Of a DNA stretch of 12,618 nucleotides, positions 6,724 through 12,618 are shown in pieces (the stretch's first letter is position 1; each line of letters begins with the position of its first letter). Position numbers and translations under genes: made by a program. Location of the stretch: NCBI GenBank assembly GCA_964542755.1, contig CAZIWL010000124.1, positions 1-12,618 on the forward strand, given 5' to 3'. The notes beneath the pieces are model-generated. The model was not told the DNA's origin. It did no database searches and saw only the letters and a list, made by a program, of their open reading frames with translations. Origin of the DNA: SKLM01 sp964542755. Lineage in GTDB: Bacteria; Chloroflexota; Anaerolineae; B4-G1.

Positions 6724-7626
6724 ATGCGCGTGGTGATCACCGGCGGTACGGGCTTGATCGGCCGGGCGCTGAGCCACGACTTGGCCGCCGACGGCCATAA
6801 GGCTATCGTGCTCAGCCGCAGCCCCGGGCGCGCCCCGGCGATGCCGGATGGCGTCCGTGTCGTGGAGTGGGACGCCCGCACTGGAGCCGGTTGGGCGGAG
6901 CTGGCCGACGGCGCTGATGCCATCGTCAACCTGGCTGGCGCCAGCCTTAGGCGCCGCTGGACCCCCCGTAGCAAACAGCTGATCCGCGACAGCCGCATGC
7001 ACGCCGGACACGCCGTGGTAGACGCGGTCCGACGGGTGGACAGGAAACCTCGCCTCGTGGTCCAGGCCTCGGGCACGGGCGCCTACGGGCCTCGAGGCGA
7101 CCAGGTGGTCACAGAGACGACGGGATTCCCGGACACCTTTCTCGGGCGCACTGCCGCGCAGTGGGAGGCCTCCACCGCGCCGGTGGAAGAACAGGGTGTG
7201 CGGCGTGCCATCATCCGCTCTGGCGTCGTGCTCAGCAGGGAAAGCGGCGCCTTGCCGTTGCTGGCACTACCCTACCGGCTCTTCGTGGGCGGGCCTCTCG
7301 GAAGCGGGGACCAGTGGCTCCCTTGGATTCATATGGAGGACGAGGTACGTGCCATCCGCTTCCTGATCGCACTGGAGACCGCTGTGGGACCCTTCAACCT
7401 GTCCGCGCCAAGACCCGTGACCAACGCCGAGTTCGGCCGAACCCTGGCGCGGGTTCTAGGGCGCCCGGCTTTCTTTCGCGTACCTGCCTTCGCCGTGCGC
7501 CTCTTCCTCGGAGAGATGAGCACTGTGGTGCTCGATGGCCAGCGGGCGATTCCTAGGCGTCTGCTGGACCTCGGCTTCAGATTCCATTTCCCGGGCGCCG
7601 AGTCCGCCCTGCACGATCTGTTGTGA
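6724..7626 (+). CDS. YfcH/SDR39U1-type NAD(P)-binding epimerase-like protein (TIGR01777)
   Basis: Extended short-chain dehydrogenase of 300 residues. The nucleotide-binding glycine motif GGTGLIG sits at 7-13, followed by the VVEWD and NLAGASL blocks characteristic of TIGR01777, and the GAYGPRGD catalytic-region block near 118-125. The C-terminal FRFHFP...ALHDLL closes the domain as in full-length members. The physiological substrate of this family is not established. Members recur near LitR/CarH regulators and photolyase in proteobacterial light-response clusters, as I recall them, which makes its presence here notable. ATG 6724 has GGAG about six bases before it. It follows DegV by 38 bp; 157 bp separate it from the Rieske ferredoxin gene. 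Confidence 0.9.
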   Translation: MRVVITGGTGLIGRALSHDLAADGHKAIVLSRSPGRAPAMPDGVRVVEWDARTGAGWAELADGADAIVNLAGASLRRRWTPRSKQLIRDSRMHAGHAVVDAVRRVDRKPRLVVQASGTGAYGPRGDQVVTETTGFPDTFLGRTAAQWEASTAPVEEQGVRRAIIRSGVVLSRESGALPLLALPYRLFVGGPLGSGDQWLPWIHMEDEVRAIRFLIALETAVGPFNLSAPRPVTNAEFGRTLARVLGRPAFFRVPAFAVRLFLGEMSTVVLDGQRAIPRRLLDLGFRFHFPGAESALHDLL

Positions 7627-7783
7627 CACTCAGTGGAGGACGAACAGAGGGAGACGCCAACAAGAGACAGACTCGCGGGGCCGCTGCACGGCCTTCGATG
7701 TGTCGACGCCAGCCCCGTCGTGCCCCTCTCTCCGTCCCTAGATCCAAGGACCTCGTAAGGCAAACTGCACATAGGAGGCGACC
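7627..7783. other. 157-bp intergenic region with one weak stem-loop
   Basis: A five-base-pair stem GGCCG/CGGCC with a CTGCA loop lies at 7679-7693, but no T run follows, so it is not a convincing terminator. No good -35/-10 pair is seen. A 41-codon GTG frame at 7633-7758 has no ribosome site or recognisable motif. The region ends in AGGAGG (about 7772-7777), the ribosome site of the Rieske ferredoxin gene. Confidence 0.5.
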
Positions 7784-8146
7784 ATGAATTGGACTCAGGT
7801 CTTGCCCGAAGCCGATCTCCCCGACGGCGCCCGGCGTGTGGTGACCGTTGGTGAGAGTGAGGTGCTGCTGATCAACCACACAGGGGAGATCCACGCGATC
7901 AGTAACCGCTGCACCCATATGAGCGCCAGGATGGAGAAGGGCGAGGTAACAGGAGATGGAACCATCATCTGCCCTCGCCACCACACCGTCTTCCGCCTGG
8001 AAACTGGGGCCGTCGAGGCGTGGGTGCCCTGGCCGCCCGTCGTGGGCCGGGCGCTGGGTGCCCTTTCGCAGGAGAACGCCCTGCCGACCTACTCGACGAA
8101 GGTCGAGGCTGGCAGTATCTGGGTGGGTAGTGAGGTGTCGGAATGA
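7784..8146 (+). CDS. Rieske [2Fe-2S] ferredoxin
   Basis: Small soluble electron carrier of 120 residues. The cluster motifs are C43-T-H45 and C63-P-R-H66, separated by 17 residues, exactly the Rieske pattern. The C-terminal beta strands (LPTYSTKVEAGSIWV) resemble NirD/biphenyl-dioxygenase-type ferredoxins. It could pass electrons to the Rieske oxygenase encoded at 1618, but no ferredoxin reductase is visible in the window and the two genes are about 6 kb apart. ATG 7784 has AGGAGG seven to eight bases upstream. The stop overlaps the truD start as ATGA, so the two are probably translated in tandem. Confidence 0.92.
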   Translation: MNWTQVLPEADLPDGARRVVTVGESEVLLINHTGEIHAISNRCTHMSARMEKGEVTGDGTIICPRHHTVFRLETGAVEAWVPWPPVVGRALGALSQENALPTYSTKVEAGSIWVGSEVSE

Positions 8147-9195
8147 ACGATCCCGAAACGGCCACGCTGATGCATACTGAGGATCTGCCCTACATCACGA
8201 ACGATCTGAAAGGCGTGGGCGGCGAGATCAAGGTTGAACCAGCCCACTTCGTGGTGGAGGAGATCCCGCTTTATGAGCCCTCCGGACAGGGCCAGCACGT
8301 GTACGTCCGCCTGACCAAGGAGGGCTGGACGACCCGGGACATTCAGAACCAACTAGCCGACCTCTTCGATCTTCGGGACGTCGACATCGGGTGCGCCGGG
8401 CGGAAGGACAAACACGCCAGGACGACCCAGACTTTCTCTTTGAGCCTGCCCAACACCGACGATGACGAAGTCGCCGCTCGGATCGAGGAGCACATACCCG
8501 TCGACCTCGAGTGGGTGCGCCGTCACAAGAACAAGATCAAGGCCGGACACCTCCTCGGCAACCGGTTCCGCATCGTCGTCCTGGATCCCGTCGAGGGAGC
8601 GTTGGCCCAAGCCGAGGCTGTCCTGCACGTGCTGCGCGAGCGCGGCCTCCCGAACTTCTACGGCCCCCAGCGCTTTGGCCGCCAGGGCGACAACGCCGAG
8701 CAGGGCCGTCAGATCCTATTGACCGGCCAGGGCCCGCGGAAGCGCTGGCTCCGCCGTCTCCTCCTTCGCGCCTACCAATCGGCCCTCTTCAACACCTGGC
8801 TCGTTGCACGCATGGATCGCGGTTGGTTCAACCGCTTGCTGGTCGGCGACGTGGCTAAGAAGCGCGACACGGGCGGCCTCTTTGAGGTTGAGGATGCCCA
8901 GGCTGCGCAGCCGCGCCTAGACAGGGACGAGATCACGTACACCGGGCCGATCTACGGCTATCGGATGTGGTGGGCCAACGGCGACCCAGGCACGCTCGAG
9001 CGGAGCATTCTTGAGGACGCAGGCGTGACCGAAGAGATGCTTCAGCGAGCCCACCTGAACGGCAGTCGCCGCCGCGCCCGCCTGGTGCTGGAGGACCTGG
9101 AGGTGGAAGCTCATCCGGACGGACTCCTCTTGACCTTCAGCTTGCCCAAAGGCTCCTACGCCACCACCGTGCTGAGGGAGGTTATGAAAGCATGA
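8143..9195 (+). CDS. truD: tRNA pseudouridine(13) synthase TruD
   Basis: Enzyme of 350 residues, the normal bacterial length, that isomerises uridine 13 of tRNA to pseudouridine. The catalytic aspartate is Asp89 in AGRKDKHARTTQ (85-96). The second family signature NFYGPQRFGRQGDN spans about 171-184. The N-terminus (DDLKGVGGEIK-like block followed by FVVEEIPLYEPSG) is the usual TruD opening. The ATG overlaps the upstream ferredoxin stop (ATGA) and its own stop overlaps the next start (ATGA), so it sits within a coupled run. A housekeeping tRNA enzyme inside a redox/UV-type neighbourhood is unusual; see findings. Confidence 0.95.
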   Translation: MNDPETATLMHTEDLPYITNDLKGVGGEIKVEPAHFVVEEIPLYEPSGQGQHVYVRLTKEGWTTRDIQNQLADLFDLRDVDIGCAGRKDKHARTTQTFSLSLPNTDDDEVAARIEEHIPVDLEWVRRHKNKIKAGHLLGNRFRIVVLDPVEGALAQAEAVLHVLRERGLPNFYGPQRFGRQGDNAEQGRQILLTGQGPRKRWLRRLLLRAYQSALFNTWLVARMDRGWFNRLLVGDVAKKRDTGGLFEVEDAQAAQPRLDRDEITYTGPIYGYRMWWANGDPGTLERSILEDAGVTEEMLQRAHLNGSRRRARLVLEDLEVEAHPDGLLLTFSLPKGSYATTVLREVMKA

Positions 9196-9752
9196 GACCC
9201 GCGAGAGACCTCCTCTTTGGTCACGCCGTCCGCCTGGGCGCCTTGGAGGAGCGCGACGTCCCCACCATCGCACGCTGGCAGACCGGTCCCTTTCTCCGGC
9301 TCTACGACGCTCGCCCCGCCGTACCCCGGTCAGAGACGGAGGTGGCGGAATGGCTGGACGACGTACGCCAGAGCGAACAGACCATCGCCTTCGCCATCCG
9401 AGCGCTGGAGGACGACCGCCTCCTCGGCACCCTGGAGCTCGACTCCATCCTCTGGGCTCATCGTGTCTGCGGGATGGGGCTGGCCATCGGTGAGCGCGAG
9501 AACTGGGGTCGGGGGTTTGGCTCCGAGGCAGCCGCCCTCGGGCTCGCCTTCGCCTTCGAGGAACTGAACCTCCACCGCGTCACGGCCACCGTTTTCGCCT
9601 ACAACGACCGCTCCATCGCCCTCGTCGAGAAGCTCGGCTTCCGCAGCGAGGGCGCCTTCCGCGAGTTTCTGGAGCGTGACGCACGCCGCTACGATATGCT
9701 CCTCTACGGCTTGCTGCGCCACGAGTGGCATTCGGGAACGAGAGATCGGTGA
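9192..9752 (+). CDS. GNAT family N-acetyltransferase, RimJ/RimL-like
   Basis: Protein of 186 residues with the GNAT acetyl-CoA-binding loop in ENWGRGFGSEAA (103-114) and the downstream VFAYNDRSIALVEKLGFRSEG block (about 134-154), which is typical of RimJ/RimL-type acetyltransferases that modify protein N-termini or small amines. The acceptor is unknown. ATG 9192 overlaps the truD stop (ATGA), and the gene's TGA (9750-9752) overlaps the GTG start of the LysE gene, so translation is likely coupled on both sides. Confidence 0.9.
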   Translation: MRPARDLLFGHAVRLGALEERDVPTIARWQTGPFLRLYDARPAVPRSETEVAEWLDDVRQSEQTIAFAIRALEDDRLLGTLELDSILWAHRVCGMGLAIGERENWGRGFGSEAAALGLAFAFEELNLHRVTATVFAYNDRSIALVEKLGFRSEGAFREFLERDARRYDMLLYGLLRHEWHSGTRDR

Positions 9753-10366
9753 CCCCCTTCCTTCAGGCCGTGGCCATCGGCCTCTCTATCGCCGCGCCCG
9801 TAGGCCCCATCGGCGTCCTGTGCATCCGTCGATCCCTTGCCAACGGCACACGGGCGGGATTCGTGTCCGGGCTTGGCGCGGCCAGTGCCGACGCCGTCTA
9901 CGGCTCGCTGGCTGCCTTCGGACTCACCGCTGTCTCCGGCTATCTCATCGAGCAGCAGAATCTGATCCAATTGGTTGGGGGACTCATCCTCTGCGCCCTT
10001 GGCATGCGCGCCTTCCTGGCTGCTCCTATCGACAGCGCCGCCGAGGCCGAGTCCTTGAGCCCCGCGGGACTTCCAGCCGCCTACGCCTCGGCCTTCGCCC
10101 TGACCATCACCAACCCGATGACCATTCTCTCGTTTACCGCTGTCTTCGCCGGTCTGGGCTTGAACCTGACCCAGCGGGACTATGCTGCGGCGGTGACCCT
10201 CGTGTTGGGGGTCTTCATGGGCTCGATCCTCTGGTGGCTCACGTTGAGCAGCCTCGCCGGGCTACTTCGGCACCGCATCGGCCCCGGCGCCCTGAGGTGG
10301 ATCAACCGTGCCTCGGGCCTCGTCATCGTTGCCTTCGGCGTCAGTGTGTTGGCGGCGCTTCTATGA
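9749..10366 (+). CDS. LysE family amino-acid/metabolite exporter
   Basis: Inner-membrane protein of 205 residues with about six hydrophobic segments. The opening TPFLQAVAIGLSIAAPVGP followed by CIRRSLANG is the LysE/RhtB hallmark, and FALTITNPMTILSF matches the conserved central helix with the NP turn. I chose GTG 9749, which overlaps the upstream TGA as GTGA and yields the standard family N-terminus; ATG 9725 would add eight residues and overlap the GNAT gene by 28 bases. The substrate (amino acid, or another small molecule) is unknown. The stop overlaps the next ATG (ATGA). Confidence 0.9.
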   Translation: MTPFLQAVAIGLSIAAPVGPIGVLCIRRSLANGTRAGFVSGLGAASADAVYGSLAAFGLTAVSGYLIEQQNLIQLVGGLILCALGMRAFLAAPIDSAAEAESLSPAGLPAAYASAFALTITNPMTILSFTAVFAGLGLNLTQRDYAAAVTLVLGVFMGSILWWLTLSSLAGLLRHRIGPGALRWINRASGLVIVAFGVSVLAALL

Positions 10367-10668
10367 GCCTCTGGGCCCGCATTAGCGTCGTCGGCCTGCT
10401 TGTCCCCGCCCTCGCCGTGGCGACGGAAGCAGCGATGCTGCAGGCGAGATCTTCTCGCGGTGAGCGGCGCATCCGATCGCAGCCCAGAGCCGCCGCGTCC
10501 CCTGCCCTCGGGTTCGCCAGCGTCGGCGGCCCCGAGGCCGGCCCCGCGGCCGGCCCCCAGGCCGTCATCTCGCCTATGGTCCGCGGACCTGTGCCGGCAC
10601 GCCGCCAGGAGACCTCGCGGCCCTCACGTGATCTAACAAGACTGCCCGGCTTCCGGAATCCATCATAA
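10363..10668 (+). CDS. Small membrane-anchored protein of unknown function with GPxA repeats
   Basis: Frame of 101 codons starting at an ATG that overlaps the LysE stop (ATGA). Residues about 3-22 (LWARISVVGLLVPALAVATE) are hydrophobic and could be a signal anchor. The rest is basic and low-complexity, rich in Arg, Ser, Ala and Pro. Three tandem tetrapeptides GPEA-GPAA-GPQA (DNA 10528-10563) lie in the middle. I recognise no family. Position and coupling argue for a real gene filling the space to the next ribosome site; the poor complexity argues for caution. Its TAA overlaps the AAGGAG site of the following gene. Confidence 0.5.
   Translation: MSLWARISVVGLLVPALAVATEAAMLQARSSRGERRIRSQPRAAASPALGFASVGGPEAGPAAGPQAVISPMVRGPVPARRQETSRPSRDLTRLPGFRNPS
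10528..10563 (+). repeat. Three tandem 12-bp repeats (GPxA-coding)
   Basis: Units at 10528-10539, 10540-10551 and 10552-10563 share GGCCCC followed by a two-base variable core and GGCC. In the 10363 frame each unit encodes Gly-Pro-x-Ala with x = Glu, Ala, Gln. The 12-base period keeps the frame, consistent with a translated low-complexity linker or with slippage in GC-rich DNA. Confidence 0.8.
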
Positions 10669-10680
10669 GGAGAACAGACC

Positions 10681-11016
10681 ATGAGAATCGCAAAAGCTAT
10701 CGCCCTGCTCGGGGTCATCGCCATGACAGGGGTCCTCGTCTATGCCTTCACCACAGGCAACTTGGCCCAGGAGGGGAGCGAGCTCCTCTCCATGCCCTGG
10801 GGAATCGTCTCTCTCGTCGACCTGTACGTGGGCTTCATCCTCTTTTCCGCCTGGATCGTCTACCGGGAGAAGTCCCTCTTGAGGTCCCTCATCTGGGTCG
10901 TACTGATGATGGTGCTCGGCTTCTTCACCGCCAGCCTCTACGCCTTCATCGCCCTCCAAAGGAGCGACGGCGACTGGCAACGATTCTGGCTCGGCAGGAG
11001 GTGGCAGGATGCCTAG
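10681..11016 (+). CDS. DUF1475-like small membrane protein
   Basis: Inner-membrane protein of 111 residues with three hydrophobic segments, near residues 5-25, 40-62 and 67-92. The block PWGIVSLVDLYVGFILFSAW followed by YREKS and a short VLMMVLGFFTASLY helix resembles bacterial DUF1475 proteins, whose function is unknown. ATG 10681 is preceded by AAGGAGA. The TAG overlaps the start of the next gene by eight bases, so expression is probably coupled to it. A general small membrane protein of another DUF family is the main alternative. Confidence 0.75.
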   Translation: MRIAKAIALLGVIAMTGVLVYAFTTGNLAQEGSELLSMPWGIVSLVDLYVGFILFSAWIVYREKSLLRSLIWVVLMMVLGFFTASLYAFIALQRSDGDWQRFWLGRRWQDA

Positions 11017-11995
11017 CCCATTCTGGACCAGCTGTCTTGCCGAGGAGCCCACCATCCGCCTGGGGGTCAGCACCTGCTTGATGGGCCAGAACGTCCGCTA
11101 CGACGGGGGCCATCAGCGCGACCGCTTCCTGATGAACAGCTTGGGTCAGTTCGTGGAGTTCGTGCCCGTCTGCCCGGAGGTTGAGATCGGTCTCCCTGTG
11201 CCTCGAGAGGCGATGCACCTCGAGGGCGACCCGGAAGACCCGCGCTTGGTCACCATCAAGACCGGCAAGGACTACACGGAACGGATGCAGACTTGGGCTG
11301 ACGTACGGTTAGAGGAGCTAGCCGGGGAGAACCTGCACGGCTTCGTGTTCAAGAAGAACTCTCCCAGCTCGGGGCTCTACCGCGTGAGGATCTACGATGA
11401 GCATGGGATGCCAAGCCGCGTTGGAATGGGAATCTTCCCGCGCGAAGTGACGCGCCGGTTTCCCCTTCTGCCCCTCGAGGAGGACGGGCGCCTGCACGAT
11501 ATGGGCCTGCGCGAGAACTTCATCGAGCGCATTTTCGTCTACTACCGCTGGACCTGCATGCTTGAAAAGGATCCCTCACCCGGGGGGATCGTGGCCTTCC
11601 ACACCGCCCACAAGCTGACCATGATGGCCCACAGCCCGGATCACTATCGGAGGATGGGCCGCCTCGTGGCCGAGGCCGGCAACCTGGACTGGGAGGATCT
11701 TCGAGACCAGTATGGGGAGATGCTGATGGAGGGCTTGAAGGTTATGGCCACCGTCGGGAGACACACGAACGTGCTCCAGCATCTCATGGGGTTCCTCAAG
11801 GACTTCCTGTCCGCGGAGGACAAGTCGGAGCTGACCCGACTGATCGACGACTACCGGCGCGAGCTTGTCCCCCTCATTGTCCCCCTGACGCTTCTTAAGC
11901 ATCACCTCAACCGTCACCCGGTGGCCGACTGGGTCCATCAGCAGGTCTACCTCCACCCCTATCCCAAGGAGCTCATGCTCCGCAACCACGTCTGA
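11009..11995 (+). CDS. TudS-like desulfidase (DUF523) fused to YbgA domain (DUF1722)
   Basis: Two-domain protein of 328 residues. Residues about 16-165 are DUF523, the TudS family that uses a three-cysteine [4Fe-4S] cluster to remove sulfur from thiouracil or 4-thio-UMP. Cys23 (STCLMGQNVRYDGG) and Cys55 (PVCPEVEIG) are present, but the third ligand of the SPSCG motif is Ser121 (SPSSG), so activity or cluster binding may differ. Residues about 185-305 are DUF1722, the YbgA domain (HTAHKLTMMAHSP, then a long helical stretch); in Escherichia coli ybgA lies next to the photolyase gene phr. ATG 11009 has AGGAGG about 8-10 bases upstream and overlaps the previous gene by eight bases. It ends 11 bases before the UV glycosylase gene, so the two are almost certainly co-expressed. 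Confidence 0.9.
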   Translation: MPSPFWTSCLAEEPTIRLGVSTCLMGQNVRYDGGHQRDRFLMNSLGQFVEFVPVCPEVEIGLPVPREAMHLEGDPEDPRLVTIKTGKDYTERMQTWADVRLEELAGENLHGFVFKKNSPSSGLYRVRIYDEHGMPSRVGMGIFPREVTRRFPLLPLEEDGRLHDMGLRENFIERIFVYYRWTCMLEKDPSPGGIVAFHTAHKLTMMAHSPDHYRRMGRLVAEAGNLDWEDLRDQYGEMLMEGLKVMATVGRHTNVLQHLMGFLKDFLSAEDKSELTRLIDDYRRELVPLIVPLTLLKHHLNRHPVADWVHQQVYLHPYPKELMLRNHV

Positions 11996-12006
11996 GAAAG
12001 GCCGCT

Positions 12007-12336
12007 ATGCGCATCTGGGACGTACCCCCTGAGAAGCTCTGCAGAAACCATCTGCTGGGGGAGCACGCCGAACTCCACGGCATCTGGTCGATCATCACCC
12101 AGGGCAAGCGCGGGTACGCCCATCATCCCGAGGTGCTCCGCTGGCAGGGGAAGCTGAAGGCGCTCTTTCTGAAGCACGAGGAGATCGTAGCGGAGATGGA
12201 GCGGCGGGGCTTCAACCACAACAGCTCCCTCGATCCGGCGTTGGCTACCGGCTCGACCGAACAGGACACCTTCGTAGATCCGCCCGAGGAGCAGATCCGG
12301 ATTCTTCGACGAAAGGGGTGCATGTGTCGTGTCTGA
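12007..12336 (+). CDS. Pyrimidine-dimer DNA glycosylase, T4 endonuclease V-like
   Basis: Protein of 109 residues, shorter than the 138-residue phage T4 enzyme. By eye the opening (MRIWDVPP...NHLLGEHAELHGI) aligns with the T4 enzyme so that Glu22 matches its catalytic Glu23. The segment GKLKALFLKHEEIVAEMERRGFN (in pieces, about 50-72) matches the T4 DKLEF...RKRQIELIAECLKRGFN helix. The family excises cyclobutane dimers using the N-terminal amine as nucleophile. The T4 nucleophile Thr2 aligns here with Met1, so the mature N-terminus is a point to check. The gene lies 11 bases after the TudS-YbgA gene, with AAAGG before the ATG, and is the last confident gene in the window. Confidence 0.87.
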   Translation: MRIWDVPPEKLCRNHLLGEHAELHGIWSIITQGKRGYAHHPEVLRWQGKLKALFLKHEEIVAEMERRGFNHNSSLDPALATGSTEQDTFVDPPEEQIRILRRKGCMCRV

Positions 12337-12618
12337 TTTGCGACTCAGGTGCCCCTTTCGAACCGACTCAGACATCAGATGCTCTCCCAAGGTGCTTTGG
12401 GCGTTCCAACGGAGTGGCCAGGAAAGCATCGCCCCCAAAAAGGCCTCAACTCGCACTGAGATCGCCGTTGGTTACGCGCAGCGGGGCTGGCGCCTCTGGC
12501 AAGCGCCACGGCAGCTTGCCCGGCACGCCCGGGGGCCTGTTCCACCCGTGTCATTCAATCTCTATGGGGTGCGCTAACGAGTTGTCATAGATCTCGCGGC
12601 GGAAGTCCGAAACGACAT
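12337..12618. other. 282-bp terminal region without a confident gene
   Basis: No convincing + strand gene follows the glycosylase: the open frames at 12318-12590 and 12329-12577 have poor starts and no motif. Two stem-loops are visible. One pairs CCCAA 12386-12390 with TTGGG 12397-12401. The other pairs TGGCGC 12488-12493 with GCGCCA 12503-12508 around a nine-base loop. Neither has a following T run, so a factor-independent terminator is not shown, although one of them may still help end the transcript. Confidence 0.5.
12551..12618 (-). CDS. Possible 3' end of a convergent gene, cut by the window edge
   Basis: Reading the - strand from the window edge gives 21 open codons ending ...DFRREIYDNSLAHPIEIE and then TGA at 12553-12551. 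Most codons end in C or G, as in the neighbouring genes, and the composition is protein-like. A convergent gene here would explain the roughly 210 bp of non-coding DNA with stem-loops before it. The fragment is too short to assign to a family and an open stretch of this length can occur by chance. Confidence 0.25.
   Translation of the reverse strand, partial: VVSDFRREIYDNSLAHPIEIE

Noticed and set aside
12488..12508. Factor-independent terminator after the glycosylase gene
   Set aside because: The six-base-pair stem is perfect but has a nine-base loop and no T run on either strand.
12318..12590. Open frames downstream of the glycosylase as genes
   Set aside because: Low-complexity translations, no ribosome site, and overlap with the glycosylase end.

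Overview
The window is a GC-rich bacterial chromosomal segment in which every confident gene lies on the + strand, tightly packed and often overlapping by 1-8 bases. A run of 100 N at 1714-1813 shows that it comes from a scaffolded draft or metagenome assembly. Gene families and style (CarH-type MerR regulator, Rieske oxygenase, DUF1475, DUF523-DUF1722, YfcH-type SDR) would fit Chloroflexota or a similar environmental lineage. That placement is only an inference; no rRNA or taxonomic marker is present.

Layout. 1-96: three tandem copies of a 32-bp non-coding repeat. 155-198: a strong sigma70-like promoter overlaid by 11-bp direct repeats that look like the operator of the next gene. 284-1621: a CarH/LitR-type regulator (MerR DNA-binding domain plus B12-binding domain) carrying the residues used by adenosylcobalamin photoreceptors, with an unexplained C-terminal extension. 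1618-1964: a Rieske oxygenase whose middle is lost in the N gap. 2052-5452: a TetA-like MFS exporter and two membrane-anchored alpha/beta hydrolases. A second promoter (5283-5311) sits inside the overlong 3' end of the second hydrolase. It precedes pterin-4a-carbinolamine dehydratase, a DegV lipid-binding protein and a YfcH-type NAD(P)-binding protein.

After a 157-bp gap comes a nearly uninterrupted, translationally coupled run: Rieske ferredoxin, tRNA pseudouridine synthase D (TruD), a GNAT acetyltransferase, a LysE exporter, a small membrane-anchored protein of unknown function, a DUF1475 membrane protein, a TudS(DUF523)-DUF1722 protein and a T4 endonuclease V-like pyrimidine-dimer glycosylase. 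The last 280 bases hold no confident gene.

Working hypothesis: this is a light/UV-response neighbourhood. It has a B12 photoreceptor-repressor at the front with its own candidate operator, and at the back a UV-lesion glycosylase beside a YbgA (DUF1722) protein. In enterobacteria YbgA is encoded next to photolyase. Between them lie redox, pterin, lipid, export and tRNA-uridine functions. Regulation of the whole stretch by the CarH-like protein is inferred from gene order only; the second promoter lacks the clear 11-bp repeat pair seen at the first.
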